Source: an uncultured Bacilli bacterium (GTDB lineage Bacteria; Bacillota_I; Bacilli_A; RF39; UBA660). Taken from it: a stretch of DNA of 64,000 nt. The number at the start of each line of letters is the position of its first letter. Position 1 is the stretch's first letter. Positions 54,615 to 62,983 of this stretch are shown piece after piece. The DNA lies in the NCBI GenBank assembly GCA_934167695.1, contig CAKPLP010000004.1, forward strand, positions 32,733 to 96,732. The letters are read 5' to 3'. Both the position numbers and the translations under genes were made by a program. A model generated the notes under the pieces. The model had not been told where the DNA came from. It saw only the letters and a list, made by a program, of their open reading frames with translations, and made no database searches.

Positions 54615-55475
54615 TTAATTATCACCTTCACGCTTTCTTAATCGATAAGAATATCCTTCATGTTCACCTATATTATTATAATTATCATCAAGCATCATTA
54701 AATTTTCCTGTCTTAGTTGAAGAATTTTTTTCATTGTTTCCAATTCACTTTTTCTAATAAATTTAAAATAAGAATCATATTCACTTAATTTATTTTTAAT
54801 AGCATCTTTTAATGTTAGCTTTTTTAAAACTGCAATAACATTACCAATAGCCACCAATAAACATAAGAAGTTTAAAGAATTTACAAAATTTTCGGTCTTA
54901 GTTTCTAATCTTGTAATAGTTTCTTTTTCTTTAAGATGATCTATTATAATTACGGTATTTGAATCATCTAATAAATAATAATAATCTGATAAAGTATCTT
55001 TATTTATAGTTTTTACATTACTTACAGTAAACATTTTATCTAACTCATCTTTTGACATATTAATAACTTTGCTCTTATCAGATGAACTTAGTTTATCATC
55101 CAACTTATATGAAGTAACTACTCTTTCATAAATTCCTCTATCACTCATTGTCCATTCTGTTAAATATTCAACTATCTCACCATCATAAAAAGAATTATCT
55201 AACATATCATCATTAGAAGCATCGATCGCTTCAATATTAGCATCTACTGTTATTTCATCTATATGAAATGGAAGAACATCTTTTACTGACGAAATATTTA
55301 AAATAACTATTAAGGCTGTAATAAAAGGAAGAGCAAAATCTATACATATACCACTTTTTAATAATAATCGAACTACAATATTACGAATATTATATAAATT
55401 TTTAAATTCTATTTTGTCTTGGATTTTTTTGACATTCTTTGTTAATTTTTCAATTAACTCTTCATTATTTATCAT
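54615..55475 (-). CDS. Membrane protein of the amidoligase operon
   Basis: A 286-residue protein with a helix near residues 40-60 (ICIDFALPFITALIVILNI), an extracytoplasmic acidic loop of ~140 residues (rich in Asp and Ser), a second helix near 200-220 (FLCLLVAIGNVIAVL) and a charged cytoplasmic tail with coiled-coil character (LETMKKILQLRQENLMMLDD). No family is recognised. It is the first gene of the three-gene operon and is preceded by a good promoter. Confidence 0.7.
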   Translation of the reverse strand: MINNEELIEKLTKNVKKIQDKIEFKNLYNIRNIVVRLLLKSGICIDFALPFITALIVILNISSVKDVLPFHIDEITVDANIEAIDASNDDMLDNSFYDGEIVEYLTEWTMSDRGIYERVVTSYKLDDKLSSSDKSKVINMSKDELDKMFTVSNVKTINKDTLSDYYYLLDDSNTVIIIDHLKEKETITRLETKTENFVNSLNFLCLLVAIGNVIAVLKKLTLKDAIKNKLSEYDSYFKFIRKSELETMKKILQLRQENLMMLDDNYNNIGEHEGYSYRLRKREGDN

Positions 55476-55551
55476 TCATTTCAGCCACCTTTTTCACTTC
55501 TTCATTTTTACTAAAGAATACTTTTAGTTAATTATAAATACATAGTCATAT

Positions 55552-55580
55552 ATAATAACAAATTTTAAAAAAAAGTCAAT
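55552..55580 (-). promoter_or_regulatory. Promoter of the membrane protein/amidoligase/LRR operon
   Basis: On the minus strand TTGACT (55575-55580) and TATTAT (55552-55557) are separated by 17 bases, about 75 bases upstream of the first gene. The spacer is nearly all A/T. Confidence 0.7.
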
Positions 55581-55587
55581 AAAAGCA

Positions 55588-55620
55588 AAAAATACATACC
55601 AATATTGGTATGTATTTAAA
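55588..55620 (-). terminator. Terminator of the double GreA-C-domain gene
   Basis: A perfect 28-base palindrome (AAATACATACCAAT/ATTGGTATGTATTT, 55590-55617) followed on the minus strand by TTTTTGCTTTT, starting a few bases after the stop at 55623. Confidence 0.85.
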
Positions 55621-55622
55621 AA

Positions 55623-56573
55623 TTAAAATTTACATCTTCTATAAGTTAATGGATCTGTTGTTTTTAAGTGTTTTTTACCATTATCAATATCATAAACAAC
55701 ACCACTTACCCAACTATTATTCTCTCTAAAAACAACTTCATCATTATTAGAAAGACCAAGTACTCTAGAACCTAAGGGACTTGAAACTTCTAAATATTCA
55801 TTTTCTAATTCATCACTAACAGCACGATTAATTAGTTCAAAACGTTTTGTTTCAACTCCAGTATTTTTATCAAAAGTCATAATACTAAAGCAAGTACCTA
55901 TACCAATAGTTTCATTATTAGGTAATTTAGCAACTTTACTTTCTTCTAATAATTTTTTTACAGTAGTCAATCTTTCTTTATAATCACCATTATTTGCTAA
56001 TCGTTCAGCCTCTTCCATTAATAATTCCTTTTGACTAGAAGAAATAAAACATTTCTCTGCATCAATACTTTCTAATTGTTTTGATGCAACATTATCAGCA
56101 TTACAAACACGATTCTCATAAGGAACATTATTAATATATTGTAAATAAGACTTTTTACTAGTGTCTATTCCTACTATACTACCACTTACCTTTGATATAC
56201 GATTATGTTTTATAGTAGTATATTCAAACTTTTCATCTTCGCTTTTTCCATAAATGCTTTCACCTAAAGGACTATTAATACTAATATAACCATCGCTTGG
56301 ATTAACTCCTATTGTATTTTCTACTAATGTATACTTTCTAATATCACTACTATCAGAAAAACGAATTTCAAATTTAGTACCAATATCAATTTTATTTACA
56401 TTAACATCTTTTACATATTCACTTGTTTTTAAAATTTGTTCATATTTTGCAAGCTTGTCCAAATTAGGAACAAACTCATTATCACCAAAATAGTTATAAT
56501 ATTCCTTATTTTTAGTTTTCAATAATTTAACTTTTTCACGTAAATACGCTACCTGTTCAGGTATTAATTTCAT
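55623..56573 (-). CDS. Protein with two GreA/GreB-type C-terminal domains
   Basis: A 316-residue protein made of two repeats. Each has a short helical N-terminal part (LIPEQVAYLREKVKLLK... and SSQKELLMEEAERLANN...) and a FKBP-like beta domain. The beta domains share the GreA/B C-terminal pattern: IGTKFEIRF...YTLV...ISINSPLGESIYGKSEDE and IGTCFSIMT...FELI...LEVSSPLGSRVLGLSNNDEV. The SPLG-x(4)-G block is diagnostic of Gre factors and Rnk. It lacks the long N-terminal coiled coil with acidic tip of true GreA, so cleavage stimulation is doubtful; binding in the RNA polymerase secondary channel is possible. It lies between queA and the amidoligase operon, with its own terminator. Confidence 0.75.
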   Translation of the reverse strand: MKLIPEQVAYLREKVKLLKTKNKEYYNYFGDNEFVPNLDKLAKYEQILKTSEYVKDVNVNKIDIGTKFEIRFSDSSDIRKYTLVENTIGVNPSDGYISINSPLGESIYGKSEDEKFEYTTIKHNRISKVSGSIVGIDTSKKSYLQYINNVPYENRVCNADNVASKQLESIDAEKCFISSSQKELLMEEAERLANNGDYKERLTTVKKLLEESKVAKLPNNETIGIGTCFSIMTFDKNTGVETKRFELINRAVSDELENEYLEVSSPLGSRVLGLSNNDEVVFRENNSWVSGVVYDIDNGKKHLKTTDPLTYRRCKF

Positions 56574-56639
56574 ATATTTTCCCCCTCTTAATTAAAATGA
56601 CATCGCATATTATAACACAAATATATAAAAAATGCAAGT

Positions 56640-57665
56640 CTATTTAATAAACATGGCATCGCCAAATGAGAAGAAACGATATTTTTCTTTAACTGCTGTA
56701 TTATAAGCATTCAAAATATTCTCTTTACCAGCTAATGCTGAAACCAACATCACCAATGTTGACTTAGGTAAATGAAAATTAGTAATAAGTTGATCGATTG
56801 CTTTAAATTCATAGCCGGGGTATATAAAAATATTAGTCCAACCATTACATTCTTTAAATTCCCCGTATTTACTCATTATAGTTTCCAAAGTTCTAGTACT
56901 AGTAGTACCAACAGCAATAATTTTATTACCAGTCTTTTTAGTTTTATTTAATAAATCAGCAACATCTTTACTCATAGAATAATATTCACTATGCATATGA
57001 TGCTCTTCGACCTTTTCAACACTAACAGGCCTAAAAGTTCCAAGTCCAACATGTAAAGTTACATAAGCAATATGTACTCCCTTAGCTTCTATATCAGCCA
57101 ATAACTTTTTAGTAAAATGAAGCCCAGCAGTTGGTGCAGCAGCACTTCCAACCTCTTTAGCATAAACAGTTTGATATCTAGATTGATCCTCAAGCTTTTC
57201 ATGAATATATGGAGGTAATGGCATAGTACCTAATTTATCTAATATTTCTAAAAATATACCATCATATATGAAGGTAAAGATACGTATACCTTCATCTCTT
57301 TCTTCAATACATTTAGCTTTCAACTTTCCATTTCCAAAACTAACAATCGTTCCAGTTTTTATTCTTCTCGCCGGTTTAACCAAACATTCCCAGTTGTCTA
57401 ATGAAATATTATTAAGTAATAAAACTTCAATAACTGCTCCAGTTTCCTCCTTTTCACCTATAAGTCTAGCGGGTAAAACTTTAGTATTATTTAAAACAAG
57501 TACATCTCCCTCATTCAAATAATCTATAATATTATTAAATATTTTATGTTCTATTTTTCCAGTCTGCTTATCCAAAACCATTAATCTAGATGTATCACGT
57601 TTTTCCAAAGGTTTTTGTGCAATCAATTCTTCTGGTAAATAATAATCAAATTCTTCTACTTCCAT
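56640..57665 (-). CDS. queA: S-adenosylmethionine:tRNA ribosyltransferase-isomerase
   Basis: Makes epoxyqueuosine on tRNA by transferring the ribosyl part of SAM. It has the usual 341 residues with YDLPEELIAQ-like start (YYLPEELIAQKPLEKRD), VLVLNNTKVLPARL, GSAAAPTAGLHFT and HVGLGTFRPV. The ATG follows TTAGGAGGACGAA. It lies 9 bases behind ruvB, the classic ruvA-ruvB-queA order. Confidence 0.97.
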   Translation of the reverse strand: MEVEEFDYYLPEELIAQKPLEKRDTSRLMVLDKQTGKIEHKIFNNIIDYLNEGDVLVLNNTKVLPARLIGEKEETGAVIEVLLLNNISLDNWECLVKPARRIKTGTIVSFGNGKLKAKCIEERDEGIRIFTFIYDGIFLEILDKLGTMPLPPYIHEKLEDQSRYQTVYAKEVGSAAAPTAGLHFTKKLLADIEAKGVHIAYVTLHVGLGTFRPVSVEKVEEHHMHSEYYSMSKDVADLLNKTKKTGNKIIAVGTTSTRTLETIMSKYGEFKECNGWTNIFIYPGYEFKAIDQLITNFHLPKSTLVMLVSALAGKENILNAYNTAVKEKYRFFSFGDAMFIK

Positions 57666-57674
57666 TTCGTCCTC

Positions 57675-58691
57675 CTAATCTTCAAATATTCTAGCTTGAT
57701 AATCAATATGTAAAACTTCATAAGCCCTAGGAGTTACCACTCTACCACGACTCGTTCTTTTTACTAATCCCTTTTGCATCAAATAAGGTTCATAAACATC
57801 TTCTATTGTAGATACCTCTTCACCGATTGCCGACGCCAAAGCTTCTACACCAACTGGACCACCATTAAATTTCTGAATAATAGCCAAAAGAAGTTCATGA
57901 TCAGTATCATCCAATCCAAAATCATCCACTTTAAGTCTTTTTAAAGCAACATTCATAATATCATTATCAACTATTCTTTTTCCATCAACTAATGCAAAAT
58001 CTCTAACCCTCTTAAATAAACGATTCGCAATTCTTGGAGTACCTCTACTTCTACTAGCCAAAGAAGAAGCCGCATCATCATTGATATCCATATCCAAAAC
58101 TCTTGCAGTTCTCTTAATAATTTCAGTTAATTCCGAATCTGTATAATACTGTAATTTGCATACAATCCCAAAGCGATCTCTTAAAGGAGCTGACAAATCA
58201 CCTGCTCTAGTAGTTGCACCAACTAAAGTAAACGGAGGTAAATCAATCTTTATGCTTCTAGTATTTCCCTCACTACCAACAATAATATCCAATGTAAAAT
58301 CTTCCATTGCTGGATATAAAATTTCTTCAATATATCTAGGCATTCTATGAATTTCATCAATAAATAAAACGTCCCCCGGCTCTAAAGAAGATAAAATTGC
58401 CGCTAAATCACCACTTTTTTCAATACTAGGACCACTTGCAGTTTTAATATTACTACCAAGTTCATTAGCAATAATGTTAGCTAATGTTGTTTTTCCAAGT
58501 CCGGGTGGGCCATATAATAATACATGATCAAGAACCTCATTACGCATTTTTGCAGCCTCTACAAAAACTTTAATGTTTTCTTTAACATCTTTTTGACCAA
58601 TGTATTCATCTATAGTTTCAGGTCTAATTGAACTATCTAAAATATTATCACTCTTTAAATCTTCATTAGTAAAAATATTTTCCTCATCCAT
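57675..58691 (-). CDS. ruvB: Holliday junction branch migration helicase RuvB
   Basis: AAA+ motor that drives branch migration with RuvA. The 338 residues show IRPETIDEYIGQ, Walker A GPPGLGKTT, Walker B DEIHR, sensor-1 GATTRAG, arginine finger region APLRDRFG and a C-terminal winged helix (RTSRGRVVTPRAYEVL). The ATG follows AGGAGGTTTAAAG. Coupled to ruvA with an 11-base gap. Confidence 0.98.
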   Translation of the reverse strand: MDEENIFTNEDLKSDNILDSSIRPETIDEYIGQKDVKENIKVFVEAAKMRNEVLDHVLLYGPPGLGKTTLANIIANELGSNIKTASGPSIEKSGDLAAILSSLEPGDVLFIDEIHRMPRYIEEILYPAMEDFTLDIIVGSEGNTRSIKIDLPPFTLVGATTRAGDLSAPLRDRFGIVCKLQYYTDSELTEIIKRTARVLDMDINDDAASSLASRSRGTPRIANRLFKRVRDFALVDGKRIVDNDIMNVALKRLKVDDFGLDDTDHELLLAIIQKFNGGPVGVEALASAIGEEVSTIEDVYEPYLMQKGLVKRTSRGRVVTPRAYEVLHIDYQARIFED

Positions 58692-58702
58692 CTTTAAACC
58701 TC

Positions 58703-59263
58703 CTATTTCAATAATAATTTTAATGCTTCTTTTACTTGTTCTTCAATACTTAAATCACCATTAACTTTATTAATAATATTATTTATTTCTTTTTCTTTAT
58801 AGCCTAACCCAATAAGTACCTCTCGTAATTCAATATAGCTATCATCAATACTACCACCAAGTATTGCAATATCCCCAAGTTTTCCTTTTAAATCAAGAAT
58901 AATTTGTTTAGCAAGTTTATCACCTATTTTAGGAAACTTTTTTAAATAAAACAAGTTTTCTCTATTAATGGCATCAACAATACCAGCGATCGAACCTGTT
59001 GCAAGAATTGGAAGTGTCATTTTAGGACCAAGTCCCTTTACACTAATAAGCTTTAAAAATAATTCCTTTTCTTCTTTCTTTTTAAATCCAAATAAACTAA
59101 GCTCATCTTCCTTAACAACTTGATATAAATAAACCTTATATTCTTCTGATTCATTAAAAGCATATGGATTTGCAGTATATATAAAATAACCTATCCCCAT
59201 AACATCTAAAACTATTCCGTTGCTTTTAACTTCTGCAACTTTTCCATACATATATTCATACAT
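58703..59263 (-). CDS. ruvA: Holliday junction branch migration protein RuvA
   Basis: Tetrameric junction-binding subunit of RuvAB. About 186 residues with an N-terminal OB fold (VAEVKSNGIVLDVMGIGYFI), two helix-hairpin-helix motifs (LISVKGLGPKMTLPIL and LKKFPKIGDKLAKQII) and a C-terminal RuvB-binding domain. The start is ATG 59263 (MYEYMYGKV) behind GAGTGATAGAA; the upstream GTG is inside the ribosome site. Confidence 0.96.
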   Translation of the reverse strand: MYEYMYGKVAEVKSNGIVLDVMGIGYFIYTANPYAFNESEEYKVYLYQVVKEDELSLFGFKKKEEKELFLKLISVKGLGPKMTLPILATGSIAGIVDAINRENLFYLKKFPKIGDKLAKQIILDLKGKLGDIAILGGSIDDSYIELREVLIGLGYKEKEINNIINKVNGDLSIEEQVKEALKLLLK

Positions 59264-59334
59264 TTCTATCACTCATTTCCATTCTATTATAACGAAAAAA
59301 GAACTCTAAAGCAAGTTCTTTCAAACATTTGTTT

Positions 59335-60060
59335 TTAATCTTCTTTTAAATTACAATAAACATCTTGAACATCATCTAATTCTTCTAATTGTTCAATTAA
59401 TTTATGAATTTTTTCTACTTGTTCAGGATCATTAACCTCTATTGTATTAGTTGGAATAAAAGTAACTTCACTAGTTAAAAATTCTTGAACTCCTACTTCT
59501 TCCAAAGCTTTTTTTACGTCAATAAAATTTTCAGCAAGAGTAGTTATTTCATAAACATCGTCCATGACAACAAAATCAAGAGCACCGTTATCAAGAGCAG
59601 TCATCATCATATCATCTTCATTATAATCACTAGGAATATCAATTATTCCACGACGCTCAAACATATAACTAACACTACCACTTGTACCTAAATTACCGCC
59701 ACGTTTAGTAAAACTACTTCTAACATCACTTGCTGTTCTATTCTTGTTATCAGTCAAGCAATCTACCATAATAGCAACACCACTTGGACCATATCCTTCA
59801 TAACGAATAGCAACATAATTTTCACCTTCTGTAGCACCTTTAGCTTTTTGAATTGCTTTTTCAATGTTATCTTTTGGCATATTAGCTCCTCTTGCCTTTT
59901 CAATAACCATTCTTAAAGAAGCATTACTGTCAGGATCAGGACTTCCACTCTTTGCAGCTACATAAATTTCCTTAGCAAGTTTTTGAAAAACTTTACCACG
60001 TGCTGCATCCAACTCTCCCTTTTTACGATGTATAGTTGCCCATTTAGAATGTCCACTCAT
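59335..60060 (-). CDS. yebC: YebC/PmpR-family transcriptional or translational factor
   Basis: About 241 residues starting MSGHSKWATIHRKK, the hallmark of the family, with ANMPKDNIEKAIQKAKG and a GYGPSGVAIMVDCLTDNKNR block. YebC proteins have been described as DNA-binding regulators and more recently as factors that help ribosomes pass proline stretches. The start is ATG 60060 behind GAAGGAGGAGAATAAT; the frame extension to 60102 is spurious. Confidence 0.96.
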   Translation of the reverse strand: MSGHSKWATIHRKKGELDAARGKVFQKLAKEIYVAAKSGSPDPDSNASLRMVIEKARGANMPKDNIEKAIQKAKGATEGENYVAIRYEGYGPSGVAIMVDCLTDNKNRTASDVRSSFTKRGGNLGTSGSVSYMFERRGIIDIPSDYNEDDMMMTALDNGALDFVVMDDVYEITTLAENFIDVKKALEEVGVQEFLTSEVTFIPTNTIEVNDPEQVEKIHKLIEQLEELDDVQDVYCNLKED

Positions 60061-60192
60061 ATTATTCTCCTCCTTCTTTATACTGTAAATATAATAACAC
60101 AATTAATTATATTTTTAAAGAGAAAAATAACTTATTAAATCTATTCATTTACATCACCAAATTATTCAACTATAATATTTTTAGGTGATACT

Positions 60193-60555
60193 ATGATTTT
60201 AAAAAATAATAATCTAAAAATAAAAATTGATCTCTTAACAAAAATTTCTACAAAAATAAAAAGTTTTAAATTTAAACTAACAGATATTGAAAATGGTATA
60301 TGTTTTCCTAAGAAAAAAATACTTAATACTTATTTATTTTGTCAAAAAGTTGATGTTATATTTACAAATAAAAATAATAAAGTATTAAAAGTTTTAAATA
60401 ATGTAGATAGTGAAAAAATAATTTTTGGACCTAAAAAAACATTTTATATATACATATTAAAAAATAACTCTATAAACGATATAAAGCCTGATGATATTTT
60501 AAGTATAGATTATACAAAAGAAGAATTACAATACTTAAAAAGATTTCAAAAATAA
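60193..60555 (+). CDS. Small hypothetical protein, weakly DUF192-like
   Basis: A 120-residue Lys-rich soluble protein behind AGGTGATACT. The middle (VDVIFTNKNNKVLKVLNNV, then a FGPKKTFYIYIL strand) has the order of strands and the DxxKVLKV pattern of DUF192 proteins, but the match is weak and from memory. A lone plus-strand gene between yebC and the convergent obgE. Confidence 0.5.
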   Translation: MILKNNNLKIKIDLLTKISTKIKSFKFKLTDIENGICFPKKKILNTYLFCQKVDVIFTNKNNKVLKVLNNVDSEKIIFGPKKTFYIYILKNNSINDIKPDDILSIDYTKEELQYLKRFQK

Positions 60556-60568
60556 TTGAAATCTTTTT
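60537..60568. terminator. Bidirectional terminator between the 60.2 kb gene and obgE
   Basis: GATTTCAA/TTGAAATC (60542-60563) with a T6 run on the plus strand and T-rich sequence on the minus strand. Confidence 0.8.
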
Positions 60569-61842
60569 TATTTACGATAATCAAAATAAAAATCTAATAT
60601 TCTAACTTGATCTCCTTCTTGAGCACCCATACTTTCTAGTTTTTCATCTATTCCCATTTTTGTAAGTTTACGAGCAAAGCGTCTTGCTCCTTCCTCACTT
60701 GAAAATTTAGTCATTTTAAATAATTTTTCAATCTCAGCACCCTTTATTACATATGCTCCATCTTCAAAGCTTATTGTATAAGGTTCTTCCTTTTTAAACT
60801 TATATAATACATGACTTTCTATTTCTTCATCATTATACAATTCCTCTTCAGGTAACTGTTTTAATATATTAGCAAGATAATCTATTACATCTTGAAGTCC
60901 ATCATTAGTTGCAGCACTTATTGAAAAAACTTTTACATCTGGTAGTTGCTTTTTAAACTTTTCCAAATTTTCAGAAGCACCATCAACATCCATTTTATTT
61001 GCAATAACAATCATTGGTTTTTTTAATAATTTAGCATTAAAGTTTTCAAGTTCTTTATTAATAAGTAAATAATCATCATAAGGATCTCTTCCTTCAACTC
61101 CAGCCATATCTATGACGTGAGCAATTACTTTAGTTCTTTCTATATGTCTTAAGAATTTATCTCCAAGTCCTTCTCCTAAAGACGCATTTTCAATTAACCC
61201 CGGTAAATCAGCTAACACAAAACTATAGCCATCACGACTCTTAGTAACACCCAAATTAGGTACTAAAGTAGTAAAATGATATGCTGCAATTTTAGGTTTA
61301 GCGCGAGAAACTGCCGAAATAAAAGTACTCTTACCAACACTAGGTAAACCAACAAGACCAACATCTGCAAGCATTTTTACTTCTACTTTCAACTTTTTCT
61401 CTTCTCCGGGTTCACCATTTTCTGAAAAATCTGGAGCTGTATTTGTCTGAGTCTTAAAAGCCGTATTACCACGACCACCACGTCCACCTTTACATACAAT
61501 AAAGCTATCATTTTTATTCTTTAAATCGCAAATAACAAAACCAGTATCCAAATCAGTAACAACTGTTCCTTGAGGAACACGAACAATTACATCCGTAGCA
61601 TTTTTACCATGTTGATTTTTTCCTTTGCCATTCTCGCCTTTTTTTCCTTTAATTAATTTTTGGTATCGCAAATCTAACAAAGTATGTAACCCCTCATCAA
61701 CTTGGAATATAATATTAGAACCATGTCCACCATTTCCACCGAATGGTCCACCCATTTCAATATATTTTTCACGCCTAAAAGCAGTACAACCATCTCCACC
61801 ACTTCCTGCGACAACATCAATAACAACTTCATCTACGAACAT
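60568..61842 (-). CDS. obgE: GTPase ObgE/CgtA
   Basis: Ribosome-associated GTPase linked to 50S assembly and stress control. The 424 residues comprise the glycine-rich Obg domain (VAGSGGDGCTAFRREKY, GGRGGRGNTAFKT), the G domain (GLPSVGKST near residue 165, DLPGLIE, NKMD, SAAT) and the C-terminal OCT domain found in Firmicutes. The ATG follows ATAGGAGGGGATAAAA. It is the last gene of the rplU-prp-rpmA-obgE order but lies behind a terminator. Confidence 0.97.
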   Translation of the reverse strand: MFVDEVVIDVVAGSGGDGCTAFRREKYIEMGGPFGGNGGHGSNIIFQVDEGLHTLLDLRYQKLIKGKKGENGKGKNQHGKNATDVIVRVPQGTVVTDLDTGFVICDLKNKNDSFIVCKGGRGGRGNTAFKTQTNTAPDFSENGEPGEEKKLKVEVKMLADVGLVGLPSVGKSTFISAVSRAKPKIAAYHFTTLVPNLGVTKSRDGYSFVLADLPGLIENASLGEGLGDKFLRHIERTKVIAHVIDMAGVEGRDPYDDYLLINKELENFNAKLLKKPMIVIANKMDVDGASENLEKFKKQLPDVKVFSISAATNDGLQDVIDYLANILKQLPEEELYNDEEIESHVLYKFKKEEPYTISFEDGAYVIKGAEIEKLFKMTKFSSEEGARRFARKLTKMGIDEKLESMGAQEGDQVRILDFYFDYRK

Positions 61843-61899
61843 TTTTATCCCCTCCTATCTGACAATAATTATATCATAAAAAAATATTTTCATATAAAG

Positions 61900-61922
61900 A
61901 AAAAAAGTCAAAATTGACTCTT
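61900..61922 (-). terminator. Terminator of the rplU-prp-rpmA operon
   Basis: AGTCAA/TTGACT (61906-61919) followed on the minus strand by TTTTTTTCTTT, overlapping the rpmA stop. Confidence 0.75.
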
Positions 61923-62211
61923 ATTCAACTACTTCATAAACAGAAGCTTGCTTTTTATCTTTTCCTAAACGTTCAAATTTAACAATACCATCAATAGTTG
62001 CGTATAATGTATCATCATTACCACGTTTTACATTAACACCTGGGAATATTCTTGTTCCTCTTTGACGATATATAATAGAACCTGCTGAAATGAATTGTCC
62101 ATCACCAACTTTTGCACCCAATCTACGTCCTGCTGAATCACGACCGTTAGATGTAGAACCTTGTCCTTTATGGTGAGCAAATAATTGGATATTTAACATC
62201 ATAAATTTCAT
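61921..62211 (-). CDS. rpmA: Ribosomal protein bL27 with cleavable N-terminal extension
   Basis: A 96-residue large-subunit protein whose N-terminus reaches the peptidyl-transferase centre. The sequence starts MKFMMLNIQLFAHHKGQGST. The LNIQLF/AHHKG junction matches the Firmicute extension (LxLNLQFF/A) that Prp removes before the protein functions. GRDSAGRRLGAK and RQRGTRIFPG are typical of L27. The first ATG has AGGAGG at good spacing. Prp is encoded immediately upstream. Confidence 0.97.
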   Translation of the reverse strand: MKFMMLNIQLFAHHKGQGSTSNGRDSAGRRLGAKVGDGQFISAGSIIYRQRGTRIFPGVNVKRGNDDTLYATIDGIVKFERLGKDKKQASVYEVVE

Positions 62212-62224
62212 AGTTATATCCTCC

Positions 62225-62527
62225 TTACTTTACTTGTATATTATCTGGATAGTTATTTTCTAACTCTTTTAAAAGATTAAGCATATTTAAAATAAGAGTA
62301 TCTGTAATTCTATCATTAATATTAATAATAATTTCTACATTTCCCTCATCTACGCTATAATTTAAACTATCATTATTAAGTGCTAATATTCCATTAACAG
62401 TAGTTGTAACAATACTACTAACAGCACTGCAAACAATGTCTTTTCCATAATCATCATACATTGCATGTCCAACTATGTTAACTTTTTTAAACTTAACACC
62501 ATCTTTAACAACACTTACTTTAATCAT
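62225..62527 (-). CDS. prp: Ribosomal-processing cysteine protease Prp
   Basis: A 100-residue protease that cleaves the L27 extension. The catalytic pair is visible as His in GHAMYDDYG (near residue 21) and Cys in DIVCSAVS (near residue 33). It sits between rplU and rpmA, two bases after rplU, as in all Firmicutes with this system. Confidence 0.95.
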   Translation of the reverse strand: MIKVSVVKDGVKFKKVNIVGHAMYDDYGKDIVCSAVSSIVTTTVNGILALNNDSLNYSVDEGNVEIIININDRITDTLILNMLNLLKELENNYPDNIQVK

Positions 62528-62529
62528 AA

Positions 62530-62832
62530 TTAAGCACTAATTTTAGTAATTTTAATTTTTGTATAAGGTTGTCTGTGTCCTTGAGTTTTACGGTTAGATC
62601 TAGATTTATTTTGATATTTAAAAATTTTAATCTTTCTTTGTTTACCGTTTTTTACTACTTCACCACTAACAGTAACATCTGTAAGATAAGGACTACCAAC
62701 TTTTCCATCAAGCATTAATACTTGTTGAAAATTTACTACATCGCCTTCAGTAGCATTTAATTTTTCTACATAAATTTCACTACCCTCAGTAACATAGTAT
62801 TGTTTACCACCAACTTTAATAACAGCGTTCAT
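62530..62832 (-). CDS. rplU: Ribosomal protein bL21
   Basis: A 100-residue large-subunit protein. It has the typical start AVIKVGGKQYYVTEG and the C-terminal KYQNKSRSNRKTQGHRQPYTKIKI. The ATG follows AGGAGGTAAAAT. First gene of the operon, behind a structured leader. Confidence 0.97.
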   Translation of the reverse strand: MNAVIKVGGKQYYVTEGSEIYVEKLNATEGDVVNFQQVLMLDGKVGSPYLTDVTVSGEVVKNGKQRKIKIFKYQNKSRSNRKTQGHRQPYTKIKITKISA

Positions 62833-62945
62833 ATTTTACCTCCTTTTATAAAATCTTTAAGACTCGCTTTTAAGGTACTAATTAGTTTAAAACCTTTTCA
62901 ATGCGGTTTGAAGATGAGGCTTCAAACATTTAAATTCTATCACAG
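62833..62945 (-). promoter_or_regulatory. Structured leader of rplU (candidate L21 leader)
   Basis: About 110 bases precede rplU and contain a perfect 7-base hairpin TTTGAAG/CTTCAAA (62907-62926). An overlapping alternative stem AAACC/GGTTT (62889-62909) and a GCGAGTCTTAAAG segment follow, before the ribosome site. Bacilli have an autoregulatory L21 leader in this place. I infer the same role from position and structure; the consensus was not verified. Confidence 0.5.
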
Positions 62946-62983
62946 AACAAATATATTGTCAATTTAATTTTAAATATTCCACT

